Source of the DNA: Aquibium pacificus
GTDB taxonomy: Bacteria; Pseudomonadota; Alphaproteobacteria; Rhizobiales; Rhizobiaceae
DNA: 64,000 nt
NCBI RefSeq assembly: GCF_040839445.1
Contig: NZ_JBDPGJ010000004.1
Span: 496,001 to 560,000, forward strand
Reading direction: 5' to 3'
Shown: positions 37,411 through 47,160 of the stretch, piece after piece
How the letters are laid out: every line of letters begins with the position of its first letter
How positions within the stretch are numbered: position 1 is the stretch's first letter
Notes under the pieces: model-generated
The model's database searches: none
The model's input: the letters and a program-made list of their open reading frames with translations, nothing else
Told to the model about the DNA's origin: nothing
Program-made: the position numbers and the translations under genes

Positions 37411-37527
37411 TCAGTCCAGCGGCTTGGGCGGCTTGTCGAGACCGACGATCGCGCCCGCCTCGTAGAAGTTCCGCACCGAGCGCACCCGGCGGAAGATCGC
37501 GAACGGGGTCGGGTCGCGCAGGGACAT
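37411..37527 (-). CDS. Possible small ORF downstream of the ketosynthase
   Basis: A 38-codon frame starting MSLRDPTPFAIFRRV and ending GLDKPPKPLD lies 68 bases after the ketosynthase gene, on the same strand. Its codon pattern looks like coding DNA, but no family is recognised and it may be chance or the remnant of a longer gene. The rest of the 245-bp gap to the DUF900 gene shows nothing else. Confidence 0.25.
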   Translation of the reverse strand: MSLRDPTPFAIFRRVRSVRNFYEAGAIVGLDKPPKPLD

Positions 37528-37595
37528 CTCGAGCGGTGACCGGTTCCTGGGCCGATCCGGCCGATCAGAGCCGAACCGGAAGTGTGGCGCCGCGT

Positions 37596-38813
37596 TCAGC
37601 CGTGGAACGGCCTGACGGCGATCACGGCGTTGGTTCCGCCGAAGGCGAAGCCGTTGCTGATCGCCGCCCGCACCGGCCTGTGGCGCGCGACGTTCGGGGT
37701 AGCGTCGAGGGCGCAGTTCGGATCCGGCTCGTTGAAGCCCATTGTCGGCGGGACGATGCCTTCGCGCACCGCCATCACGCAGGCGATCATCTCCAGCGCG
37801 CCCGACGCGCCGAGGCAGTGCGAATGCATGGACTTGGTCGAGGAGACCGACACCCCGGGCAGGCGTTCGCCGAAGACGGCCTGCAGGGCTTTCGTCTCGA
37901 TGATGTCGTTGGCCTTGGTGCCCGTACCGTGCGCGTTGACATAGTCGATGTCGCCGGGGGAGAGACCGGCGTCCGCCAAGCAGGCGCGGATCGCGGCGGT
38001 CGGCCCCTCGACGGTAGGGGCGACGATGTCGGTCGCATCGGCCGACATGCCGGCGCCGGCGAGTTCGGCGAGGATGGGCGCGCCCCGCGCCGTCGCATGC
38101 TCCAGCGTCTCCAGAACAACGACGCCCGCGCCTTCTCCAAGGAGCAGCCCGCTCCGGTCGAGGGAGAAGGGACGGCACCGATCCTTTGCCAGGACCCGCA
38201 ATGCCTCCCATCCCTTGATGATGCCGTAGACCAGAGGAGCTTCGGTTCCGCCTGCAAGCATGACGTCGGCACGGCCGAGGCGGAGCTGGTCCATGGCCGA
38301 CGCGAATGCGTGGTTGGAGGAGGAGCAGGCGGACGTGACGCCGTAGACCGGTCCGCGCGCCCCCAGCGTCATCGAGACCTGTCCAGCGGGCGCGCCGGGC
38401 ATGACGCGCGGGACGGTGAAGACCCCTGCGCGTGGCTTGCCTTCGAGCAGGATGCCGCGATAGTTTTCCTCGATGGCCTCCCAGCCGCAGATGCCGGTGC
38501 CGATGACGGCGCCGATGCGGGAGGCGTTGTCAGGCGATATCTCGAGCCGGGCGCCCCGAACCGCTTCCGCCGCCGCAATGGCGGCGAGCAGGCTGAAGCG
38601 ATCCATCGTCACCAGCCGCTTCGGATCGATGTCGTGCGGCGGAAGGACGGGTATCTCGCTGCCAATGCGTGTCTTCACGTCATGGAGAGGCGCGTTGAGG
38701 ATCTCGCCGACGCCGACCACGCCGGCCACCATGGATTTCCAGATGGAAGGCGCGTCGGTGCCAAGCGAGCACAGTCCGCCGATGCCCGTGATGACGATCT
38801 TTTTCTGGGACAT
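37596..38813 (-). CDS. Beta-ketoacyl-ACP synthase, NodE-like (KAS II type)
   Basis: 405-residue condensing enzyme. The full catalytic triad is present: Cys in GVTSACSSSNHA at about 167, His in NAHGTGTKAND at about 304, and His in STKSMHSHCLGASG at about 340. From memory of the families, MSQKKIVITGIGGLCSLGT, VTMDRFSLLA and ATPNVAR resemble the nodulation enzyme NodE more than housekeeping FabF. It follows an ACP gene by nine bases, as nodE follows nodF. No nodABC genes are in the window, so a Nod-factor role is not supported; a special acyl chain is more likely. Confidence 0.85.
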   Translation of the reverse strand: MSQKKIVITGIGGLCSLGTDAPSIWKSMVAGVVGVGEILNAPLHDVKTRIGSEIPVLPPHDIDPKRLVTMDRFSLLAAIAAAEAVRGARLEISPDNASRIGAVIGTGICGWEAIEENYRGILLEGKPRAGVFTVPRVMPGAPAGQVSMTLGARGPVYGVTSACSSSNHAFASAMDQLRLGRADVMLAGGTEAPLVYGIIKGWEALRVLAKDRCRPFSLDRSGLLLGEGAGVVVLETLEHATARGAPILAELAGAGMSADATDIVAPTVEGPTAAIRACLADAGLSPGDIDYVNAHGTGTKANDIIETKALQAVFGERLPGVSVSSTKSMHSHCLGASGALEMIACVMAVREGIVPPTMGFNEPDPNCALDATPNVARHRPVRAAISNGFAFGGTNAVIAVRPFHG

Positions 38814-38822
38814 TCCCTGGTA

Positions 38823-39077
38823 TCAGCCTCTTGCCTGGACGAGCGCGCGGACCGCATCCGCGATGTCCCCGACCGTCTCCATGGTCTCCCAGGCGTCCGA
38901 GGTGTTGATATCGACCTCGATACCGTACTTGTCCTCGAAATCGAAGATGATCTCGGTGAGTTCCAGGGAATGGATACCGAGGTCCGCGAGCCTCGTCGCG
39001 CGCGTGACGGAACCCTTCCCCTGTTCGGCATAACTGGCGATCTTGTCTATGATCTCGGCTTCGAGCTGATCGCTCAT
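38823..39077 (-). CDS. Acyl carrier protein, NodF-like
   Basis: 84-residue acyl carrier protein that would hold the growing chain for the adjacent ketosynthase. It begins MSDQLEAEIIDKI. The phosphopantetheine Ser lies in LGIHSLELTE, where the usual Asp of the DSL motif is His. The second half, GIEVDINTSDAWETMETVGDI, matches the NodF pattern (NTADAW) as I recall it, rather than housekeeping AcpP. The ATG at 39077 has GGAGGGAAAC upstream. Divergent from ureD. Confidence 0.85.
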   Translation of the reverse strand: MSDQLEAEIIDKIASYAEQGKGSVTRATRLADLGIHSLELTEIIFDFEDKYGIEVDINTSDAWETMETVGDIADAVRALVQARG

Positions 39078-39229
39078 GTTTCCCTCCACACGGCAAAATT
39101 CGTTGGACACGTTGCGCCTACTCTGCATGCCGCGAAAGTAGGCACAAGCGATCGCTGCCCGGCCGGGGTCGAAATGTGCTGCCCGTCCACCGCTCGACAA
39201 GCCGTCGCATCCCGGTACTGTGCGGGCGC

Positions 39230-40066
39230 ATGACCGAAACGATCCAGATACTTCCGCAGCGGCAACAGCGGGTCGACGCCCGCGCGATGCTATCCGTGCG
39301 GCGGCGGATGGGCCGGTCGCGGATCGACCGTCTCTTCCAGGAAGGTGCGGCGAAGATAAGGTTGCCGCGGATTTCCGCCGATCCGCTCGAGGCTGTCCTC
39401 ATCAACACCGCCGGCGGGTTGACGGGCGGCGACCGCATTTCCTGGAGCGTGGAGGTCGCCGACGGCGCGGCGGCCGTGGTGACGACGCAGGCCTGCGAAA
39501 GGGTCTACCGCTCGTCGGGCGGGTCCGCCCAGGCGACGGTCTCTCTCACGGCGGGCGCGGACGCGCGGCTCTCCTGGCTGCCGCAGGAGACCATCCTCTT
39601 CGACGGATCGGCCTTTTCGCGCACGATCTCCGCCGATCTCGCGGTCGGCGCTTCCGCTCTGTTCGTGGAGGCGGTGCTGTTCGGGCGCCTGCGGATGGGT
39701 GAGGTATTGCGTCGCGGGCTCTACCGCGACAGCTGGCGCATCCGGCGCGATGGAAGGCTGGTGCATGCGGAAGAACTCGCGATCGGGCCGGAGGTGGCAG
39801 CCGCGCTTGAGAAAGCCGCCGTCACCGGCGGTAGGAAGGCGATCGCCACGGTTCTCTATCTCGGCGACGACGCCGAAAGGTTCCTCGCCGGGGCGCGAGA
39901 CGTGGTCGGTGGCGATGGCGGCGCGAGCTTCTGGTCGGTCGGCGATTCTGGCAAGCTTCTTGCGAGGCTTTCCGCGCGCGACGGATACGATCTGAGAAAG
40001 CGGCTGGTTCCATTGATCGGGCTGCTCAACGGGACGGCAGGGCTGCCCAAAACATGGTCAATCTAG
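39230..40066 (+). CDS. ureD: Urease accessory protein UreD
   Basis: Scaffold for loading nickel into apo-urease with UreF and UreG. 278 residues with the family motifs INTAGGLTGGDRISW at about 58-72, TTQACERVYRS, LSWLPQETILFDGS and FVEAVLFGRLRMGE. The ATG at 39230 was chosen; an in-frame start at 39176 would add 18 residues. First gene of the urease operon, divergent from the NodF-like gene. Confidence 0.94.
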   Translation: MTETIQILPQRQQRVDARAMLSVRRRMGRSRIDRLFQEGAAKIRLPRISADPLEAVLINTAGGLTGGDRISWSVEVADGAAAVVTTQACERVYRSSGGSAQATVSLTAGADARLSWLPQETILFDGSAFSRTISADLAVGASALFVEAVLFGRLRMGEVLRRGLYRDSWRIRRDGRLVHAEELAIGPEVAAALEKAAVTGGRKAIATVLYLGDDAERFLAGARDVVGGDGGASFWSVGDSGKLLARLSARDGYDLRKRLVPLIGLLNGTAGLPKTWSI

Positions 40067-40076
40067 GGAAGAGAGC

Positions 40077-40379
40077 ATGAACCTCACGCCGAGGGAAAAG
40101 GACAAGCTGCTGATCGCAATGGCCGCGATCGTCGCCCGCAAGCGGCTGGAGCGTGGGGTGAAGCTGAACCATCCCGAAGCGATCGCGCTCATCACCGATT
40201 TCGTCGTGGAAGGCGCGCGCGACGGCCGCTCGGTGGCGGACCTGATGGAGGCCGGCGCCCACGTGGTCACGCGAGAACAGGTGATGGAAGGCATCGCCGA
40301 GATGATCCACGACGTGCAGGTGGAGGCGACCTTCCCGGACGGGACGAAGCTCGTCACCGTGCACGAGCCGATCAGGTAG
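40077..40379 (+). CDS. ureA: Urease subunit gamma
   Basis: Smallest structural subunit of urease, 100 residues, exactly the family length. It begins MNLTPREKDKLLIAMAAIVA and contains KLNHPEAIALITDFVVEGARDGRSVADLM, both strongly conserved. AGGGAAGAG precedes the ATG. Ten bases after ureD. Confidence 0.97.
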   Translation: MNLTPREKDKLLIAMAAIVARKRLERGVKLNHPEAIALITDFVVEGARDGRSVADLMEAGAHVVTREQVMEGIAEMIHDVQVEATFPDGTKLVTVHEPIR

Positions 40380-40389
40380 GAGACTGGCC

Positions 40390-40650
40390 ATGCTCGAACT
40401 GAGACCGAACTGCGAATGCTGCGACAGGGACCTGCCGCCCGACGCGGCCGATGCGATGATCTGCACCTTCGAGTGCACGTTCTGCGCGGCTTGCGCGGCG
40501 GACGTTCTCGGCGGCACCTGCCCGAACTGCGGCGGCAATCTCGTGGCACGGCCGATCCGGCCGGCGAAGATGCTCGAACGATATCCGGCCTCGGCGAAGC
40601 GCGTCCTGAAGGCGGAGGGCTGTTCGCCGCCGGGCCGCAAGGCCGCGTAG
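40390..40650 (+). CDS. DUF1272 zinc-ribbon protein in the urease operon
   Basis: 86-residue protein with three cysteine pairs, CECC near 9-12, CTFC-AAC near 30-38 and CPNC near 43-46, which suggests zinc binding. It belongs to DUF1272. AGGAG overlapping the ureA stop serves as its ribosome-binding site. The family occurs in other contexts too; in urease operons of Rhizobiales it may relate to metal handling, but no function is established. Confidence 0.87.
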   Translation: MLELRPNCECCDRDLPPDAADAMICTFECTFCAACAADVLGGTCPNCGGNLVARPIRPAKMLERYPASAKRVLKAEGCSPPGRKAA

Positions 40651-40681
40651 GACCGGGACCGGGACAAGTGAGAGGGAAGAT

Positions 40682-41266
40682 ATGATCAGAAATACCGCCG
40701 CCGCCGTCCTTCTTGCGGCAAGTACGCTGCCCGCCTTCGCGCATCTCGAACCGGCCGGGCACGGCTCGTTCGCAGCCGGGTTCTCGCATCCGCTCTCCGG
40801 CGCCGATCACGTCCTGGCGATGCTGGCGGTCGGGCTGTGGGCGGCACTTCTCGGCGGGCGGGCGCTCTGGCTGGTGCCGACGGCCTTCGTGGCCACGATG
40901 GCGGCCGGCTTCGGCGCGGCGGTCGGCGGGCTTTCGGTGCCTTTGTTGGAGCCGGTGATCCTCGCATCGGTGGTCGCGATCGGTCTGCTGGCAGCGATGG
41001 CGCTGCGTGTTCCGACCATGGCCGCGATGGCGATGGTCGGCTTCTTCGCCTTCTTCCACGGCGCCGCGCATGGCGGTGAACTCGGCTCGGCCGGCGCGGC
41101 GAGCTTTGCCGTCGGTTTTGCGGTGGCCACCGCGCTGCTGCACGGAGCGGGAATAGCGGCGGGGTTCAGAGTAGGCCGCGCGTTCGGCGGCGATGCCGGC
41201 CGGTTTGCGATGCGCTTCGGCGGGGCGGCGACGGTGCTCGCCGGCGCCTGGCTCGCTTTCGGCTGA
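40682..41266 (+). CDS. ureJ: HupE/UreJ family protein (probable nickel permease)
   Basis: 194-residue membrane protein with a signal peptide (1-20) and about six helices. The family hallmark HPLSGADHVLAMLAVGLWA at about 37-55 carries the metal-binding HX5DH. A second histidine-rich segment is FHGAAHGGE at about 122-130. Homologues (HupE, UreJ) act in nickel uptake. Placement between ureA and ureB supports supply of nickel to urease. Confidence 0.9.
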   Translation: MIRNTAAAVLLAASTLPAFAHLEPAGHGSFAAGFSHPLSGADHVLAMLAVGLWAALLGGRALWLVPTAFVATMAAGFGAAVGGLSVPLLEPVILASVVAIGLLAAMALRVPTMAAMAMVGFFAFFHGAAHGGELGSAGAASFAVGFAVATALLHGAGIAAGFRVGRAFGGDAGRFAMRFGGAATVLAGAWLAFG

Positions 41267-41278
41267 GGGAGGAAACGG

Positions 41279-41584
41279 ATGATACCGGGCGAACTGATCA
41301 CCGCCGACGGCGACATCGAGCTGAACCGCGGAGCGACCGCGATCACCCTGAAGGTCGCCAACACCGGCGACCGGCCAATCCAGGTCGGCAGCCACTACCA
41401 TTTCTTCGAGACCAACGAAGGCCTTGCCTTCGACCGCGACAAGGCGCTCGGCATGCGCCTCGACATCGCGGCTGGCACCGCGGTGCGCTTCGAACCCGGG
41501 CAGGAGCGCGATGTGCAACTGGTACCGCTGGGCGGAGACCGGATGGTCTACGGCTTCCAGCAGAAGGTCATGGGACCGCTCTGA
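41279..41584 (+). CDS. ureB: Urease subunit beta
   Basis: 101-residue structural subunit beginning MIPGELITADGDIELN, with VANTGDRPIQVGSHYHFFE and the end VYGFQQKVMGPL, all family hallmarks. GGGAGGAAACGG precedes the ATG. It is separated from ureC by a gene on the opposite strand, instead of being directly upstream as in most operons. Confidence 0.97.
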   Translation: MIPGELITADGDIELNRGATAITLKVANTGDRPIQVGSHYHFFETNEGLAFDRDKALGMRLDIAAGTAVRFEPGQERDVQLVPLGGDRMVYGFQQKVMGPL

Positions 41585-41623
41585 ATGGAGATGCTCCGCA
41601 TCGCAGGTCCCGACACTTCCCGT

Positions 41624-42118
41624 CTACTCGGTGGGTTTGGCGGCCGCGAATATGACGGCGCCCTTGGCGTCGTCGAACTCGATCGCCAGCACATCCTGGA
41701 GGAGTATGTTGCGGGAGTCGAGCGCGTGGAACAGCATGGCGTTGCCGCTCATCTCCTGGCGAAGCGCCGCGACTTCGTCGCCGTATTCCTGCAGTTTCTC
41801 GTCGATGGCGGGCGGAGGGCCGCCTTCGAGCGCAGCCGCGTCCGGCAGGAAGACGATGTCGAGGCGGTCGAGGTTGGTGACCTTGCGGACTGTGCCGGTG
41901 TTTTCGGCCGACTTCTCGATCGCCGCGATGACGCGGTCGGCATCGGCCGTCGCCTGCTGCTCCTCCTCGTGCACGTCGGAGCCGACGATCTTTTCGATCG
42001 CATCCGGCGCATCAAGGCCCTGCGCCTGCACGCGCATGTCGGAGGCGGCAAGGACCACCAGCGCCGTCGCAAACCCGAGGTGAACGAGTGCGTTCCCGCG
42101 ATTCATGATGTCCAGCAT
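41624..42118 (-). CDS. Unknown secreted protein, opposite strand inside the urease operon
   Basis: 164-residue protein, not recognised as a named family. A signal peptide is clear (about 10-33, ALVHLGFATALVVLAASDMRVQA), so the product is periplasmic. The mature part is acidic and helical (HEEEQQATADADRVIAAIEKSAE), then a strand-like NLDRLDIVFLP and a conserved-looking end DVLAIEFDDAKGAVIFAAA. The ATG at 42118 has GGAG eight bases upstream. A perfect EcfG promoter at 42167-42192 drives it, so it is probably a stress gene and would run against urease operon transcription. Confidence 0.78.
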   Translation of the reverse strand: MLDIMNRGNALVHLGFATALVVLAASDMRVQAQGLDAPDAIEKIVGSDVHEEEQQATADADRVIAAIEKSAENTGTVRKVTNLDRLDIVFLPDAAALEGGPPPAIDEKLQEYGDEVAALRQEMSGNAMLFHALDSRNILLQDVLAIEFDDAKGAVIFAAAKPTE

Positions 42119-42166
42119 GCCGTGCTCCGCTTCGCTTCCGGTTTCCTGTCGGTTTGCAACGTCTTC

Positions 42167-42192
42167 AACGTCCGCATCGAAGGCAATGTTCC
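42167..42192 (-). promoter_or_regulatory. EcfG-type general stress promoter inside the urease operon
   Basis: On the minus strand GGAAC (42188-42192) and CGTT (42167-42170) are separated by 17 bases, a perfect EcfG consensus. It faces the secreted unknown gene starting at 42118, with a leader of about 40 nt, and opposes urease transcription. Confidence 0.75.
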
Positions 42193-42259
42193 TCGCAAGG
42201 CGGGGACCTTTTGCGGATGCGGCGGAACTTTCAACATAAGAACTGCCGGAGCCTGATCA

Positions 42260-43972
<1,713 letters not shown>

Positions 43973-43990
43973 CACTCTACGCCCGGAAGC

Positions 43991-44010
43991 CGCGAGCCCA
44001 TTGGCTCGCG
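43991..44010 (+). terminator. Small stem-loop after ureC
   Basis: CGCGAGCC and GGCTCGCG form a perfect 8-bp stem around CATT, 18 bases after the ureC stop. There is no T-run, so it probably acts as a weak pause or mRNA-stabilising hairpin, not a terminator. Confidence 0.4.
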
Positions 44011-44027
44011 CCCACTTTCGGCGCAAT

Positions 44028-44498
44028 ATGCCCCGCATGAACAGGATCACACGGATCGGGCGGCTCTCTGCCTATGAGGAGGACTTCGCGCTGTGGAGCG
44101 CAGAGCAGGCCGCGCTCTTGCGCGACGGCCGGTTCGACGGGCTCGACCGGGAGAACCTTGCCGAGGAGATCGAGAGCTTGGGACGGAGCGAGCGGTACGA
44201 GATCGAAAGCAGGCTTAAGGTCTTGCTCGTGCATCTCCTGAAATGGCGCTACCAGCCGCAAGCACAGTCGAACGGCTGGAAAGGGACGATCCGCGAGCAG
44301 CGCGCGCGGATCGCTCGGCGCATCGGGGACAGCCCCAGCTTGCGTGGCTATCCCGAGGAAATACTGGCAGACGAATACTCCTTCGCGGTGCCGCAGGCAG
44401 CCGACGAGACCGGCCTGTCCGAAGACGCCTTTCCGGCCGCCTGTCCCTTTACGGTCGAACAGATCCTCGATCCCGGCTTCCTGCCGGATGCGCCCTGA
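44028..44498 (+). CDS. DUF29 domain protein
   Basis: 156-residue helical protein of DUF29. Seen: YEEDFALWSAEQAALLRDGRFDGLDRENLAEEIESLGRSER, the family core, followed by VLLVHLLKWRYQPQ and a SLRGYPEEILADEY end. The family has no known function; it is abundant in cyanobacteria and scattered in proteobacteria. The presence inside a urease operon is unexpected. ATG at 44028 or 44037. Confidence 0.85.
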   Translation: MPRMNRITRIGRLSAYEEDFALWSAEQAALLRDGRFDGLDRENLAEEIESLGRSERYEIESRLKVLLVHLLKWRYQPQAQSNGWKGTIREQRARIARRIGDSPSLRGYPEEILADEYSFAVPQAADETGLSEDAFPAACPFTVEQILDPGFLPDAP

Positions 44499-44543
44499 GC
44501 GGCGCTACCCCTTATTCTCCAGCCAAGGCAAATCGGACAGCCC

Positions 44544-44840
44544 ATGATCTACGTCGTCGCCACGCTCACCATCAAGCCCGGCTCGCTGGAGGCGCTGCGC
44601 GCGCCAGCCGTCGCCTGCATCGCCGAGACGCTGAAGGAGAAGGGCTGCATCGCCTACGAACTGCACCAGAGCCTTGCCGATCCGGAGAAGCTCGTCTTTG
44701 TGGAAAAGTGGGAGACGCGCGAGGATTTGACGGCGCATTCGAAGCAGACGCACCTGGCGGTCTGGCGCGATGCCAGCGCGCCGCACCTGGTCTCGCGCGC
44801 GATCGAGATCGTCCACGCCGACAGGGTGGAGAACCATTGA
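44544..44840 (+). CDS. Antibiotic biosynthesis monooxygenase-fold (ABM) protein
   Basis: 98-residue single ABM domain: IYVVATLTIKPGSLEALR at the start, GCIAYELHQSLADPEKLVFVEKWETREDLTAHSKQTH in the middle. This is the YgiN-like quinol monooxygenase type. It has no link to urease; with the GST gene that follows it may act on a quinone or electrophile. Confidence 0.87.
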   Translation: MIYVVATLTIKPGSLEALRAPAVACIAETLKEKGCIAYELHQSLADPEKLVFVEKWETREDLTAHSKQTHLAVWRDASAPHLVSRAIEIVHADRVENH

Positions 44841-44862
44841 CATTATGAGCGGAGGACACGGA

Positions 44863-45474
44863 ATGTACCAAGCCGTCGGAGCACCGGGGTCGCGCCTGAC
44901 CCGCGTCCTTTGGATGCTGGAGGAACTCGGCGAGCCTTACGAGATCATCAAGGCCAAGCAGCATTCCGAGACGATGCGGCGCTACAATCCGAGCGGCAAG
45001 ATGCCGGCCCTCGTCGACGGCGATTTCGTGCTGACGGATTCGGCCGCGATCTGCACTTATCTTTCGAAGAAGCATGCCGACAAGGGATTCGGCCCGGAGC
45101 CGGGCCTGCGGGGCGAGGCCGAGATGGAGGCATGGATGCAGTTCGCGCAGTCGGAATTCGAGGCGCCGCTGTGGAACAAGCTGCGCCACAAGTTCATCCT
45201 GCCGGAACCCTGCCGCGCCGACGTGGGTGCCGCCACCGCGCACGACTTCGCCAACGAGGTGAAGGCGCTGGAGGCCAAGCTCGGCGGGCGGACCTACGCG
45301 CTGGGTGACCGATTCTCGGCCGCCGACGTCATCCTGGGCCATTGCGGCCAGTGGGCGCGCGGCGGCAAGTTTGCGGTGGAGTCCGACGCGGTGAACGCAT
45401 ATTTCGAGCGGGTGCTCGGCCGGCCGGCGCTGGCCCGCGCCCGCGAACGGGAAAAGGAAACCGCCGCCGCATGA
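44863..45474 (+). CDS. Glutathione S-transferase family protein
   Basis: 203 residues. N-terminal thioredoxin-like domain with GSRLTRVLWMLEELGEPYE, the cis-Pro KMPALVDGDFVLTDSAAICTYL at about 47-68, and a helical C-terminal domain with GDRFSAADVILGH. The ATG at 44863 follows GGAGG by seven bases; ATG at 44845 is an alternative. Its stop overlaps the ureE ATG (ATGA), so it is translated with the urease genes. Confidence 0.9.
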   Translation: MYQAVGAPGSRLTRVLWMLEELGEPYEIIKAKQHSETMRRYNPSGKMPALVDGDFVLTDSAAICTYLSKKHADKGFGPEPGLRGEAEMEAWMQFAQSEFEAPLWNKLRHKFILPEPCRADVGAATAHDFANEVKALEAKLGGRTYALGDRFSAADVILGHCGQWARGGKFAVESDAVNAYFERVLGRPALARAREREKETAAA

Positions 45475-46058
45475 AACTCTCGCTTAACGCCGACTTCACC
45501 AAACTGCCGCGCGCCGGCCAGGTGGTGCGCCTTGCCGATCTTGAGGCGCAGGCGGAACGTCCCGTGCCCTTCGACGTGGCCGTGCTCGCCCATGACGAGC
45601 GGCATCTGCGGCGCCGCGTGATCCCACTGGCGCATGGAGACAAGCTGCTGGTAGACCTGGCCGAGCCCGTCTCGCTCGACAATGGCGACCAGCTCGTTCT
45701 CGACGACGGGCGGCGCGCCGAGATAATCGCGGCGGAGGAGGAGGTCTACGAGATCCGCGCCAAGAACCCGGTGCATCTCGCCGAACTCGCCTGGCACATC
45801 GGCAACCGGCATCTTGCCGCGCAGATCGAGGCGGACCGCATCCTCATCCTGCGCGACCACGTCATCAGGGCGATGCTGGAAGGACTTGGCGCGACGGTGA
45901 CGGATATCCTGGAGCCGTTCCAGCCGGTGCGCGGCGCCTATTCCGGCCATTCGCACGGGCACGCTCATGAGCACGGCCATCACGACCACGACCATGGCGA
46001 GCGCGACAGCCACGGACGCTTGCCGGGCGATCCGCACTACGGCCACAACCATGCCTGA
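45471..46058 (+). CDS. ureE: Urease accessory protein UreE
   Basis: Nickel metallochaperone that hands nickel to the UreDFG complex. 195 residues: an N-terminal peptide-binding domain, a ferredoxin-like metal domain with LAWHIGNRHLAAQIEADRILILRDHVI, and a C-terminal tail with about 13 His residues (GHSHGHAHEHGHHDHDHG), which gives extra nickel storage. It overlaps the GST gene by four bases. Confidence 0.95.
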   Translation: MKLSLNADFTKLPRAGQVVRLADLEAQAERPVPFDVAVLAHDERHLRRRVIPLAHGDKLLVDLAEPVSLDNGDQLVLDDGRRAEIIAAEEEVYEIRAKNPVHLAELAWHIGNRHLAAQIEADRILILRDHVIRAMLEGLGATVTDILEPFQPVRGAYSGHSHGHAHEHGHHDHDHGERDSHGRLPGDPHYGHNHA

Positions 46059-46112
46059 CGCGCCGCCGCGCGGACGTCGAGACCCCCAGGAAACCAGGCA
46101 CACCCGCCCGGA

Positions 46113-46391
46113 ATGAGCTTCTTCGATCCCCGCACCCGAAGCCGGAGCCACCGCAACCGCAAGCTCTACGCGGCCTACGAGATCGCCTATACCTCCGTCG
46201 ACGTGATCGCGGCGCTGCTCTTCATCGTCGGATCGATCCTGTTCTTCTGGCAGTCGCTCTCCATTCCCGCGACGTGGTGCTTCCTGATCGGTTCGATCTT
46301 CTTCGCCCTGAAGCCGACGCTGCGGATCGTGCGCGAGTTCCACATGCTGGCCGAGGGCGACTACGAGGACCTCGAGGAGGGCAAGGGCTGA
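46113..46391 (+). CDS. YrhK domain membrane protein
   Basis: 92 residues with two hydrophobic helices (about 28-47 and 51-67) separated by a short polar turn, and LFFWQSLSIPATWCFLIGSIFFALKPTLR. This is the YrhK domain. The tail is acidic (EGDYEDLEEGKG). The stop overlaps the ureF ATG by one base. Function is unknown; there is no known link to urease. Confidence 0.82.
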   Translation: MSFFDPRTRSRSHRNRKLYAAYEIAYTSVDVIAALLFIVGSILFFWQSLSIPATWCFLIGSIFFALKPTLRIVREFHMLAEGDYEDLEEGKG

Positions 46392-47160
46392 TGGCCGACG
46401 CGCTGCTTCGCCTGATGGCATGGCTGTCGCCGGCCTTCCCGGTCGGCTGCTTCAGCTACAGCCACGGTCTGGAATGGGCGGTGCAGGACGGTCAGGTCGC
46501 GGGTTCCGATGGGCTGGGGGCGTGGATCGAGGCGCTGGTGACGCACGGCTCGGCCTGGAACGATGCCGTGCTGTTCGCCGAAAGCTGGCGCCGCGCCGGA
46601 GCCGGCGGGGATGTCGGCGACATCGCATCGCTCGCGCAGGCGCTGGCAGGGACGCGCGAGCGCCACATGGAAACGACGCTGCAGGGCGGCGCCTTCGCGC
46701 AGGCTGCGCAAGCATGGGGGACTGCGCCCGCAGCGGTACCCCCACGCTCGAACCTTCCTCAACGGAGGGAGGGGGGTGGGGACGCTCCGGAATCATTGTC
46801 CCTCTCGGGGAGACGCGATGAAGGCATCGATACGGACGGCCGGTCGCCGACGCCCCTGCCCGAAAACTGCCCCTATCCTATCGCGGTGGGCACCACGGCG
46901 GGCCGCCATGGGGTGCCGCTGGAGAATGCGCTTGCGGCCTACCTCCAGGCCTTCGCGTCGAACCAGTTGCAGGCGGCGATCCGCCTCGGCATCATCGGGC
47001 AGAGCGACGCGGCGCGGTTGCTCGCCGGATTCGAGCCACTCCTCGTCGCGACCGCGGCACGCGCGGCGATATCAACGCTCGACGATCTCGGCTCCTGCAC
47101 TTTCATGGCCGAGATCGCCGCCATGAAACATGAAACGCAATATTCGAGGCTGTTCAGATC

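Noticed and set aside
37596..39077. True nodulation genes nodF and nodE
   Set aside because: The proteins look NodFE-like, but no nod box, nodABC or other symbiosis gene is present and the neighbours are urease and housekeeping genes, so the nod symbols were not assigned.
46711..46870. Frameshift or pseudogene in ureF
   Set aside because: The frame stays open through the insert and both flanks are conserved and in the same frame, so an in-frame insertion is more likely than decay.
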